Shown here piece by piece: positions 34,715-43,022 of a DNA stretch of 60,648 nucleotides (position 1 is the first letter of the stretch; each line of letters opens with the position of its first letter). Source of the stretch: Methanomethylovorans sp. (GTDB lineage Archaea; Halobacteriota; Methanosarcinia; Methanosarcinales; Methanosarcinaceae); NCBI GenBank assembly GCA_014361205.1, contig JACIVZ010000002.1, positions 1 through 60,648 of the forward strand, in the 5' to 3' direction. The notes beneath the pieces were generated by a model, which saw only the letters and a list, made by a program, of their open reading frames with translations, was not told the DNA's origin and did not search any database. The position numbers were made by a program, and so were the translations under genes.

Positions 34715-37700
34715 ATGAAAACCCGTTTAGGTTTTGTTATATATTTAGTATTGATAGTGCTAGCAGGGGGAGCAAATGGGATTCCCAGCATTTCTGATTA
34801 CTCTCCGGCAAGCAATCCGACTTCTACATTGGGCGAGGAACAAATATTCAGAGTATCTGTAAATGAAACATGTAATGTTAGTTGGTACTTAAATGGTGTT
34901 GAATTCAAAACTGATGAGAATGTAACAACTGCAGAATATTCTAACAACACTGCACCAGCTGGTGAATATGAAGTCAAAGCTGTAGCACAGAACGTCAATG
35001 GAAGAGTTGAACATACGTGGACATGGATCGTGGCAAATGAATCTTTATCTATAATAGATTTCAATCCTCACGATACAAATATAAATTCAATAACTGATGC
35101 CACAGTGAATTTCAATGTTACCCTTAATCAGGAAGCTTCTATTATATGGCTTATTGATGGAAATCAAATGAAAACCACAAGTGGGTTTTCAGATTCATAT
35201 TCAAATAATACAGCTGTGGCTGGCACATATAATGTAACAGTTATTGCATCTAATATTAATGGTATTGACCAGCATACTTGGAACTGGAATGTTTCAGCTG
35301 CAAAAAACGAAACACTTGAGCTTACCGGTTTCAACCCCACAGATACAAATCCCGAATCATTAGCAGGGGATACTCAGGAATTTAATATAACACTCAACCT
35401 GGAAGCTATGATACGATGGCTCATTGACAATATTGAAATGGATTCGGATACAGGTTCCTTTAGTTCATATACAAACAGCACAGCTGTTGCTGGGACATAT
35501 AACGTAACAGCAATTGCAGTAAATGGAAACAACTCTGTTCAGCAGGTATGGACATGGACCGTTAAAGAAGCTGAAAATGATTCTCTTAATATTACAGATT
35601 TCAGCCCAAAAGAAGAAACTACAACTGTGGTTGGTACCTACCAGCAATTTACGGTTAAAACCAATCAAGATGCAGATATTGAATGGTATATTGGTGAAAA
35701 TCTGGAACAAAAGAATGAATCTGTATCATTTGCATCATTCAATGTTTCTAAAAATGATATAGGATCATATAATGTAACAGTGAAAGCATCAAATGCGAAT
35801 GGAGAGTCCCAGAAAAAATGGACATGGACAGTTGTTCCCAAGACATATCAAAGTGGGGATCGCATATGGGATGCTAATGCCAATCAAGCTCTTGATTATA
35901 CATGGACTGCTCTGAGCTACTCCGGTTTCTACTATGACCTTGACAGTGGCGAAGGATCGGAAACCATGACAATACATCTTGACAGCAGGTCTGACAGGTC
36001 TATTGGAAGAGGAGACCTGATATATGAGACCACACCAATTGCAACCGATTTTAAGTATCGCAATTGGGGAAAGTATCAAGTCATAGGTTTTATGGCTGAG
36101 AAATATTTTGCAGGTTATCTTGATACTACTCAGTTTGCTGATGAGATTAGCGTCATGTCGGATGGTATACTTGCAAAGGTACTCATAGACGAAAATGATA
36201 AAAAATCTCTTTTTGCTGGTTCAAGTCTTACACTTGAAAATGGCTATTCACTGAATATAGTAGAAGTTGATGTCAATGGGAATAACGTATATGTCACCCT
36301 TTCCAAAGACGGATCAAAAGTTGACGAGACAATCGTTAAAGACAACGGGACATATGTTTATGAAACGGATTTAGGAGATAGAGACGATGTACCCATCATA
36401 GCAGTTCATTTCGGGAATATATTTATGGGTACTGAAGCCAGTGCAGTATTTGTTGATGCTATCTTCCAGATCTCTGATGAATATATTAGTATTGAATCCG
36501 GTGACAAATATGGAGTTATGGAAATCACTACCGTAAGTGATGAGAAAATCACCATGGAAAATGATGATCCTATTTCCCTTAATAAGGGCAGAGTTGTGAG
36601 TATAATGGGAAAACTAAAATTCATCATTGCTGATGATTCTGTACTGAGATTTGCTCCTTTTGTTGACATGTCGGAAGTAGGCACATATGAATTGAGAGGT
36701 ACTGTTGCTGAAGGAGAATTTGAGTGGACACCACTTAACTTTGAGGGCTTCTACTACAATATTGATGAAGGTATTGGTACTGAAAAACTTGAGATTACTG
36801 AGTTGTCAGGAAGAACAATTCGAGCTGGTGATCTTGTTTATACTTCTACCCCAGAGGAAGTGAGTTTTGAGTATGATGACTGGGGAAATTTTGAAGTGAT
36901 GGGCTTCATGGCTGAGAAATATTTTGCAGGATATCCAAAAAATGAATTTACAGATGAAGTAAGCCTGGTTTCTCAAGGTCAGTTGTCAAAAGTTCTTATT
37001 GATATGAGTGACAAAAAATCTCTTACAGCTGGTTCATCCTTAGTGATGGAAGAAGGTTATGCCCTAAATATTGTTGAAGTTGATATAAATGGTAAGACTG
37101 TTTATGTTACTCTTACTAAGGATAGTGATGAGGTAGATAATGATATCATCGCCTCAGGAGGTACCTATGTATACAAAACTGATGTAGGAGATGTTGATGA
37201 TGTACCTGTTATAGTTATTCACTTCCAGGATGTCTTCCAGGGAACAGAAAGCAGTGCGGTTTTTGTTAATGGTATCTTCCAGATATCAGATGATTATGTG
37301 TCTGTAGAAACCGGTGAAACTTTTGATAAAATGGAAGTAACAGGTATTTCAGAAGACGGCATTAAAATGGAAAATAAAGATTCAATATCGCTTTCAAAAG
37401 GTAAAGATATCTCAATAATGGGAAACATTAAGTTTAAGGTGGCAGATGATAATACTGTCAGGTTTTATCCGTATGTGGAAATCAAAAATCTATCTTCGGA
37501 ATCACTCACCATAGATAATGAACAAGTAGTGGCTCAAGGTATTGCAATGACTATTAATGTCACTTCCAGAGGTGTAGGTGTAAGTAATGCCACCGTGAAA
37601 ATAGATGGTGAGAACATTGGCTCAACCTCAGATCAGGGAATGTTGCGATATACACCCAATAAGATAGGTAATTTCACCATCACTGCAGAAAAAGAAGGAT

Positions 37701-38413
37701 ATATTTCTGCAAGTTCTAAACTGGAAGTAATATCGCCTCAGGATGAGTCACGTAAGATGACTATTGAGATTATCCCAGAAGAGGTTTATGAAGGAACTAA
37801 TGTTAAATTCCGGGTTCTCAAAGCTATAGATGGTGAAGCTATTGAAGGGGCAGAGGTAGCTTTTGATGGAGAAAAAATTGGCAATACTTCAACAAATGGA
37901 GAAATTAATTATACAGTTACAGAAGTGGGTATGCACAAGGTGACCGCTTCTAAGTCTGGATTATTAAATGCTGAACTGAACTTTGAGGTAAAAGAACTTG
38001 CTGCAAAGTTCACCTTCACGAACCTGCGGATTTCACCACTTGAAATAAGGGCAGGAGATAAAGCAACAATATCTGTAGATGTAGCAAATACAGGTATGCT
38101 ACCTGGAAATTACACTGTTGAATTAAAAATCAATGGTAACGTTGTAGATTCTCAGCTAGTATCACTTGATAGCGGAAATTCCACTACGTTAAAATTCTTG
38201 CATGTGGAAAAAGATCCAGGCACATACATTGCCTCGGTGCAGGAATTGAGTGTAACATATGAAGTACTTGAGAAATCTGGTACTATCTGGTACATACTTG
38301 GAGGTATTATTCTTTTGGCTGCTGCAGGAATTGGTTATCTATTCACTGCTGGTGGTTGGACAGTAGAGATGGCAAGGGAAAAATTAGATGAATTTATCGG
38401 TTCTCTCCGATAA
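34715..38413 (+). CDS. Large S-layer-related surface protein with Ig-like repeats
   Basis: 1232 aa. A signal peptide (LGFVIYLVLIVLAGGANG) is followed by four Ig/PKD-like repeats of about 90 aa (roughly residues 25-375), each ending in a HTWTW or QVWTWTV-type strand. Then come two copies of the Methanosarcinales S-layer domain (about 379-650 and 655-925), which share FMAEKYFAGY and DKKSL-AGSSL blocks. Two carboxypeptidase-regulatory-like Ig domains and a CARDB-like domain lead to a C-terminal membrane anchor (IWYILGGIILLAAAGIGYLF). Many NxS/T sequons imply N-glycosylation. It could be the main S-layer subunit or, more likely given the extra domains, a large surface adhesin. Confidence 0.82.
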   Translation: MKTRLGFVIYLVLIVLAGGANGIPSISDYSPASNPTSTLGEEQIFRVSVNETCNVSWYLNGVEFKTDENVTTAEYSNNTAPAGEYEVKAVAQNVNGRVEHTWTWIVANESLSIIDFNPHDTNINSITDATVNFNVTLNQEASIIWLIDGNQMKTTSGFSDSYSNNTAVAGTYNVTVIASNINGIDQHTWNWNVSAAKNETLELTGFNPTDTNPESLAGDTQEFNITLNLEAMIRWLIDNIEMDSDTGSFSSYTNSTAVAGTYNVTAIAVNGNNSVQQVWTWTVKEAENDSLNITDFSPKEETTTVVGTYQQFTVKTNQDADIEWYIGENLEQKNESVSFASFNVSKNDIGSYNVTVKASNANGESQKKWTWTVVPKTYQSGDRIWDANANQALDYTWTALSYSGFYYDLDSGEGSETMTIHLDSRSDRSIGRGDLIYETTPIATDFKYRNWGKYQVIGFMAEKYFAGYLDTTQFADEISVMSDGILAKVLIDENDKKSLFAGSSLTLENGYSLNIVEVDVNGNNVYVTLSKDGSKVDETIVKDNGTYVYETDLGDRDDVPIIAVHFGNIFMGTEASAVFVDAIFQISDEYISIESGDKYGVMEITTVSDEKITMENDDPISLNKGRVVSIMGKLKFIIADDSVLRFAPFVDMSEVGTYELRGTVAEGEFEWTPLNFEGFYYNIDEGIGTEKLEITELSGRTIRAGDLVYTSTPEEVSFEYDDWGNFEVMGFMAEKYFAGYPKNEFTDEVSLVSQGQLSKVLIDMSDKKSLTAGSSLVMEEGYALNIVEVDINGKTVYVTLTKDSDEVDNDIIASGGTYVYKTDVGDVDDVPVIVIHFQDVFQGTESSAVFVNGIFQISDDYVSVETGETFDKMEVTGISEDGIKMENKDSISLSKGKDISIMGNIKFKVADDNTVRFYPYVEIKNLSSESLTIDNEQVVAQGIAMTINVTSRGVGVSNATVKIDGENIGSTSDQGMLRYTPNKIGNFTITAEKEGYISASSKLEVISPQDESRKMTIEIIPEEVYEGTNVKFRVLKAIDGEAIEGAEVAFDGEKIGNTSTNGEINYTVTEVGMHKVTASKSGLLNAELNFEVKELAAKFTFTNLRISPLEIRAGDKATISVDVANTGMLPGNYTVELKINGNVVDSQLVSLDSGNSTTLKFLHVEKDPGTYIASVQELSVTYEVLEKSGTIWYILGGIILLAAAGIGYLFTAGGWTVEMAREKLDEFIGSLR

Positions 38414-38431
38414 ATTCACTTATGTTATAAA

Positions 38432-38953
38432 TTATGTTATTTTTTTTGAAACCCTTTCTATTGCCTCCAGAAGGCTGTTCTTTGGCATGATCGTAGCCAC
38501 AGGGATCCTCAATATTTTTTCAACTGTAGAACTTACAATAGGTGCACATACGAGGGCACATGCTCCCTCCCGCTCAGCTTTAACTGCTGCAATTATGGCT
38601 TCTTCGATGGAGGTGGCAGAATATTCTCTGATGGTACAGAGATTTCCACCTATCTTTTTCTTTGTCTCCCTGATATTATCAAGAACAGGCCTTGCAGCAA
38701 TGACCGCTATAAAATCTCCTTTTTCAGATTTTTCCAGGCTCTTTATAGTTTTAATTATCTGTCTTAAAGTTTTCATATTTGGTTCTCTTTTGCCTGACAT
38801 TATTTTGTACAAAGTGCTTGCAGGTATGTTAGCCTGTTGAGCAAATTCTACTGCATTCAAATGAAGGTCCTCTTTTAATACAATCGAAAATGTTTTCTGG
38901 AAATCTTCATAAGAATTCAGTATAGCCTCCACAATCTTATCTGATGGCTCCAT
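38432..38953 (-). CDS. XRE-family helix-turn-helix regulator with C-terminal sensory domain
   Basis: 173 aa. The helix-turn-helix is at about residues 33-65 (LNAVEFAQQANIPASTLYKIMSGKREPNMKTLRQIIKTI). The C-terminal half (about 80-165) is an alpha/beta domain with an IAARPVLDNIRE start and a YSATSIEEAIIAAVKAEREGACALVCAPIV stretch, as in the archaeal COG1709-type regulators. It starts 145 bp from the divergent ABC-transporter operon, with a perfect palindrome between them. It is therefore probably the regulator of that transporter and of itself. Confidence 0.8.
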   Translation of the reverse strand: MEPSDKIVEAILNSYEDFQKTFSIVLKEDLHLNAVEFAQQANIPASTLYKIMSGKREPNMKTLRQIIKTIKSLEKSEKGDFIAVIAARPVLDNIRETKKKIGGNLCTIREYSATSIEEAIIAAVKAEREGACALVCAPIVSSTVEKILRIPVATIMPKNSLLEAIERVSKKIT

Positions 38954-38975
38954 GATTCCTCCTGTTATAATAAAC

Positions 38976-38991
38976 TATCCTTAAAAGGATA
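38976..38991. promoter_or_regulatory. Perfect palindrome between regulator and ABC operon
   Basis: TATCCTT-AA-AAGGATA is a perfect 16-bp palindrome, 23 bp before the regulator's ATG on the other strand and about 108 bp before the transporter start. It is a candidate binding site for the divergently encoded HTH protein. Confidence 0.6.
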
Positions 38992-39038
38992 AGTGACAGT
39001 TACATTTATACTTTTAGGAAAATTAACTTACCTTCTAC

Positions 39039-39099
39039 AGGAAACATTAAATATAGCTCAATAGAACGTTTCCATTATTCGGAAAAAGAGGAAACATTA
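39039..39099. repeat. AGGAAACATTA direct repeats before the ABC operon
   Basis: An 11-bp element AGGAAACATTA occurs at 39039-39049 and again at 39089-39099 just before the ATG. Between them GTTTCC (39069-39074) is the inverse of its GGAAAC core, so the second copy can form an imperfect hairpin with it. The elements flank the predicted TATA region and could bind a regulator or fold at the ribosome-binding site. Confidence 0.5.
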
Positions 39100-40106
39100 T
39101 GTCTAACAAAATGATCCAAAAGGTTGCAGTAGCCTTTTTTATTATTAGCGTTATGACGGCTATTGCATTTATTTCAGGTTGCACTGAACCTAAACAGAAA
39201 GAGGAAATAAAAGAGATAAAATTCGGATACCAGCCAAGTACTCATCAAATAGCTTATCTGACTGCAAAGGAAAAAGGGTGGTGGAACGCAAGTCTGGCAC
39301 CTTTGGGTATCTTAAAGACAAGCGATAATTTATTCCCAAGCGGCGCACCTGAAATGACATCTATGCTTTCTGGAAATCTGGATGTAGCATATGTGGGGGC
39401 AGCACCATTTATATCCGCTTTAAGTGAGGGTCTTGATGCCAAAATAGTGGCTGCTGTTCAGGTACAGGGTTCTGATCTCGTAGTCCGCACAAGTGTGCCT
39501 TATGAAACACCTGATGACCTCAAAGGACTGAAGATAGCTACATTCCCTCCGGGAACTATCCAGGACACTCTCTTGCGGAATTGGCTGAAAATAAATAATA
39601 TTGATCCAGATAAAGACGTAACTATCGTGCCCATGACACCTGCAGATGCTGTAACAGCTATCTCTGCTGGCCAGGTTGACGCAGTGTTCCTGCCACATCC
39701 CTCACCTACAGAAATTAAGGAAAAGGGCTATGGACGTACAGTTGTTAAGTCTGGAGAGATTATGCCAAACCATGCATGCTGTGTAGTTGTGGTAAGTGGA
39801 AACCTTATCAAAAACCATCCTGAAGTGGTAGCAAAGATAGTGGAAACACATGTAAATGCCACAGAGTACAATAAGGAACATCCGGATGAAGCCGCCCAAA
39901 TTTACGCAGCTGACCAGCAAATGGATATAAATATCGTCCGGCAATCTATTAACGATTGGGATGGCACATGGGTTGCAGATCCACATCTGATCGTAAACTC
40001 AACTGTAGACTATGCAAAGATACAGTATGAACTGGGATATATAAAGAAACCACTTACGGAAAAAGATATATTTGATATGTCTTTTTATGATTCCTTGCAA
40101 AAGTGA
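39099..40106 (+). CDS. ABC transporter substrate-binding lipoprotein (sulfonate/nitrate/taurine type)
   Basis: 335 aa. The signal ends in a lipobox (TAIAFISGC), giving a lipid-anchored binding protein. The mature domain has the SsuA/TauA/NrtA layout: IKFGYQPSTHQIAYLTAKEKGWW, the GAPEMTSMLSGNLDVAYVGAAPFISA pocket and LKGLKIATFPPGTIQDTLL. Ligand by family could be an alkanesulfonate, taurine, nitrate or a related organic anion. In a methanogen, coenzyme M-like sulfonates are a plausible guess only. The permease and ATPase genes follow. Confidence 0.88.
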   Translation: MSNKMIQKVAVAFFIISVMTAIAFISGCTEPKQKEEIKEIKFGYQPSTHQIAYLTAKEKGWWNASLAPLGILKTSDNLFPSGAPEMTSMLSGNLDVAYVGAAPFISALSEGLDAKIVAAVQVQGSDLVVRTSVPYETPDDLKGLKIATFPPGTIQDTLLRNWLKINNIDPDKDVTIVPMTPADAVTAISAGQVDAVFLPHPSPTEIKEKGYGRTVVKSGEIMPNHACCVVVVSGNLIKNHPEVVAKIVETHVNATEYNKEHPDEAAQIYAADQQMDINIVRQSINDWDGTWVADPHLIVNSTVDYAKIQYELGYIKKPLTEKDIFDMSFYDSLQK

Positions 40107-40154
40107 GTTTTTGAATATAAATTACATGACAAGCAAGGAGTTCTGTAAGTAGAA

Positions 40155-40982
40155 ATGGCGAATAAAATAATACATAAGCTAAAAGGTAGAGCAGTGGAGA
40201 TAATCTCCATAGTCTCTGCCCTTGTGCTGTGGCAATTTGTAGCAGACCTTATAGTTAGGAATAAGTTCTTTCTGCCAAGTATCCTTGATGTCATTTCCGC
40301 AGCTGTAACAATAGTTCAGCGCCCATCGGTTTTGGAAATAGGGTCATTGGCCATAGAAATGCCAGTGGTATTCGTTGATCTCTTACAAAGCTTGTTACAT
40401 TTTTCGATTGGAATGATAGCAGCTCTGATAATAGGAATACCTATAGGCATGATGATGGGTTGGTTTACAACATTCAATAGGATATTTGATCCTATAATAG
40501 AAATTTTTAGACCAATACCTCCTCTTGCATGGATACCTTTTGCTATAATATGGCTGGGACTTACACCCGTATCTGCAGGTTTTCTTATATTTATAGGAGC
40601 TGTGTTTCCTATCATTATTAACACTTTCACAGGCCTTAAAAATGTACCAAGAGTCTATGTAGAAGCAGCCAGAGTACTTGGATGTATGAAGGATCGTGAT
40701 CTTATAAGATACGTGGCTCTCCCTTCTGCTCTTCCTTCCATAGCAGCAGGTATAAGGATTGGTATAGGTGTGGGATGGATGTGTCTGGTGGCTGCGGAGA
40801 TGTTCGGAGTCAGTAAACATGGATTAGGTTTCAAAATATGGCATCATTACCATCTTCACCAGATGGATATGGTACTCGTGTATATGATGATGTTGGGATT
40901 ACTGGGACTCTTTATCGACAAGGTGCTTAGATATGTTATCGACGAACATCTGCTTAAATGGCAGGCAGGGGTTGTAAGATAA
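40155..40982 (+). CDS. ABC transporter permease (SsuC/TauC type)
   Basis: 275 aa with six or so membrane helices. The characteristic EAA-like loop is in VYVEAARVLGCMKDRDLIRYVALPSALPSIAAGIRIGIGVGW, where the cytosolic coupling helix contacts the ATPase. It follows the binding protein after 48 bp and is coupled to the ATPase gene by a TAATG overlap. Confidence 0.9.
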   Translation: MANKIIHKLKGRAVEIISIVSALVLWQFVADLIVRNKFFLPSILDVISAAVTIVQRPSVLEIGSLAIEMPVVFVDLLQSLLHFSIGMIAALIIGIPIGMMMGWFTTFNRIFDPIIEIFRPIPPLAWIPFAIIWLGLTPVSAGFLIFIGAVFPIIINTFTGLKNVPRVYVEAARVLGCMKDRDLIRYVALPSALPSIAAGIRIGIGVGWMCLVAAEMFGVSKHGLGFKIWHHYHLHQMDMVLVYMMMLGLLGLFIDKVLRYVIDEHLLKWQAGVVR

Positions 40983-41749
40983 TGGGAAAAGTTGAGATAA
41001 AGAATATTAGCCGTATTTTCAGAAAAGAAGGTGCACCTGAAACCCTTGCATTGGATAACATTAGTCTTAAGATAAATGACAAGGAGTTCATATGTTTTGT
41101 TGGACCTTCTGGCTGCGGTAAGACAACGCTTCTACGTATTATTGCCGGACTTGACACCCCTGACTCAGGAGAAATAATACTTGACGGAGAAAAAATATCT
41201 ATACCAGATTCAAAAAGAGGTATGGTATTCCAGGAGTATTCACTTTTTCCCTGGAGAACAGTTATCGAGAACATCATCTTTGGTCCAGAGATGAAAGGAA
41301 TCCCAAAAAAGGAAGCAATACAAGAGGCAGAGAAATATCTCGAACTTGTGGGTCTTACACAGTTCAGAGATAGTTTCCCATATGAACTTTCAGGAGGTAT
41401 GAGGCAAAGAGTTGCTATTGCTCGTGCACTCGCCAATGAACCAGAGGTATTGCTTATGGATGAACCTTTCGGCGCACTGGACGCTCAGACTAGAAATTCT
41501 TTACAGCACCAGCTTCTGGATATATGGAATAAGAAACACATTACCATCCTCTTCGTTACTCATAGTGTAGATGAAGCTGTGTTCCTAGCTGATAGAATAG
41601 TTGTTATGACCGCACGTCCTGGAAAAATTAAAAAAATAATAGACGTAGATCTACCACGCCCCAGAATAAGAACAAGTCCTGAAGCCAATAAACTGAGGAC
41701 TGAAGTATTGAAACTTCTCTCGGAAGAAAGAAAAGAGAAAATAGACTAA
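40982..41749 (+). CDS. ABC transporter ATP-binding protein (SsuB/TauB type)
   Basis: 255 aa from the ATG at 40982. It has Walker A GPSGCGKTT, the Q-loop FQEYSLFPW, signature LSGGMRQRVAIARALA, Walker B VLLMDEPFGALD and the H-loop VTHSVDEAV. The DRIVVMTARPGKI end is typical of the nitrate/sulfonate subfamily. The start overlaps the permease stop. It is the last gene of the three-gene transporter operon. Confidence 0.93.
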   Translation: MGKVEIKNISRIFRKEGAPETLALDNISLKINDKEFICFVGPSGCGKTTLLRIIAGLDTPDSGEIILDGEKISIPDSKRGMVFQEYSLFPWRTVIENIIFGPEMKGIPKKEAIQEAEKYLELVGLTQFRDSFPYELSGGMRQRVAIARALANEPEVLLMDEPFGALDAQTRNSLQHQLLDIWNKKHITILFVTHSVDEAVFLADRIVVMTARPGKIKKIIDVDLPRPRIRTSPEANKLRTEVLKLLSEERKEKID

Positions 41750-41772
41750 TTATAAAAAAAATTGTATCTATT

Positions 41773-42204
41773 TCATTCAGAACGCACAATTACTTTTGTT
41801 CCTGCCTCTACATCTTTTATGCTAACTTTACCTACAAGTTCCAGTAATTTTTCAGCTTTCGCAAAATTTATACAACAGCCGGGGCGCACCAGCATCTGTC
41901 CCCCACAAGTTGCAGAGCCTTGAATCTTAACATTGCTCATCAGTGTGAGGTCCTGGAGTATGCGTATATCACCCTTAATTTCACAATATGGACCAATGAT
42001 AGCATTTTGCGCCTGTACATGACCTTTAACCAGGGAGTTTTTCCCAAGTTCCAGATATCCTGCAACTTTCAACTCCTTCCAGAAATTACATCCTGCACCA
42101 ACTATCAGATTACCCCTGAGAAAAACACTATTTTCAAAGTATGCATTTTTCTGAATGACATATGTATTGGAAGGAGGATGATATTTGATAAATTCTGTAT
42201 TCAT
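41773..42204 (-). CDS. Bactofilin-like polymer-forming beta-helix protein
   Basis: 143 aa of short right-handed beta-helix turns (FENSVFLRGNLIVGAGCNF, VAGYLELGKNSLVKGHVQAQNAIIGPYCEIKGDIRI), the pattern of bactofilins (DUF583). It has no membrane segment. In archaea their role is not settled, but such proteins polymerise into filaments or scaffolds. A short C-terminal beta extension (KVIVRSE) is present. It is convergent with the ABC ATPase, 23 bp away, and is probably its own unit. Confidence 0.72.
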   Translation of the reverse strand: MNTEFIKYHPPSNTYVIQKNAYFENSVFLRGNLIVGAGCNFWKELKVAGYLELGKNSLVKGHVQAQNAIIGPYCEIKGDIRILQDLTLMSNVKIQGSATCGGQMLVRPGCCINFAKAEKLLELVGKVSIKDVEAGTKVIVRSE

Positions 42205-42262
42205 TTTATCACTTGGTAAAAAGCAATATAGATATGAACATGTAGTTTATAAGCTAGCTTTT

Positions 42263-42988
42263 CTATATATTATTTTCATAAGAAACCACGCGAGAAATTT
42301 CATACCATAATGCAAGCGTGATTAATGAAAGAGAGGTTGCAACAATATTCTCTTTTCCGTTACCCCAGAAACCTTCATAATTCTGTTCTTTCATGAGCCA
42401 ATCAATAGAAACTTCAAGCTCTTCTCTTAAACCCGACATTAAAAGAGACTGAATGACGATATTACTTGTTGCAATGTTTTTCCATCCACCGTTTGATTCA
42501 CGTTTTTCAAGCAACCAGTATCTTCTCTCATCTATAAAATCACGATACATTTTATCAATAGCACCTTGTTTTACAAGTGCCATAATAACAAGTGAAGTCG
42601 TCCCGGGGTGTTCCCAATCATGTCCGTAGTTTTCAAACAACCAACAGCAACCTTCTGAATCGTGAATACCCATATCTGCTAAAGCTATGAGAGAATATGC
42701 TGTATCATATACGTTACTATTCCAAGAACCTTCCTTCTTCTGTGAAAGAAGCCATTTTTCTACATCAGGAAAGATCAGACCCATGTTAGCAAGTGAAGAA
42801 ACAGCTCTGGCAGTTTCCCTTACATTACCTCCCCATGGTGGATTGCCTTTAAGCCTTATTAGAAAAGAAGTATATCGGCTTGAAAGATTCCATGATCCTC
42901 TTGCCCAGACCACACGGCTAATCTCTTTAATTCTTTCTGTTTGTTGTTTCTCAAGCCAATCAAGTGCCTTTGATATCCTGGGGTCCAT
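42263..42988 (-). CDS. Terpene-cyclase/prenyltransferase-like alpha-toroid protein
   Basis: About 241 aa from the ATG at 42986-42988. A longer reading overlaps the nrdD-like gene upstream. It is made of repeating helical pairs with W-L-x-x-x-Q motifs (ALDWLEKQQTERI, VEKWLLSQKKEGSWNSNVYDTAYSLIALADMGI, SIDWLMKEQNYEGFW), the alpha/alpha-toroid fold of squalene-hopene cyclases and protein prenyltransferases. The catalytic DxDD/DCTAE motif of the cyclases is replaced by NVYDTA and no CaaX-transferase zinc site is clear, so the activity is unknown. It lies 34 bp after the second nrdD. Confidence 0.65.
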   Translation of the reverse strand: MDPRISKALDWLEKQQTERIKEISRVVWARGSWNLSSRYTSFLIRLKGNPPWGGNVRETARAVSSLANMGLIFPDVEKWLLSQKKEGSWNSNVYDTAYSLIALADMGIHDSEGCCWLFENYGHDWEHPGTTSLVIMALVKQGAIDKMYRDFIDERRYWLLEKRESNGGWKNIATSNIVIQSLLMSGLREELEVSIDWLMKEQNYEGFWGNGKENIVATSLSLITLALWYEISRVVSYENNI

Positions 42989-43022
42989 GAACATAATATG
43001 CTGGTCTGTATTTAGTGTTTTT

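Noticed and set aside
36406-36684. Open frames opposite the large S-layer gene, including 92-aa on the minus strand
   Set aside because: They are shadows of a repetitive gene. Their translations lack any domain and no promoter or ribosome-binding site accompanies them.
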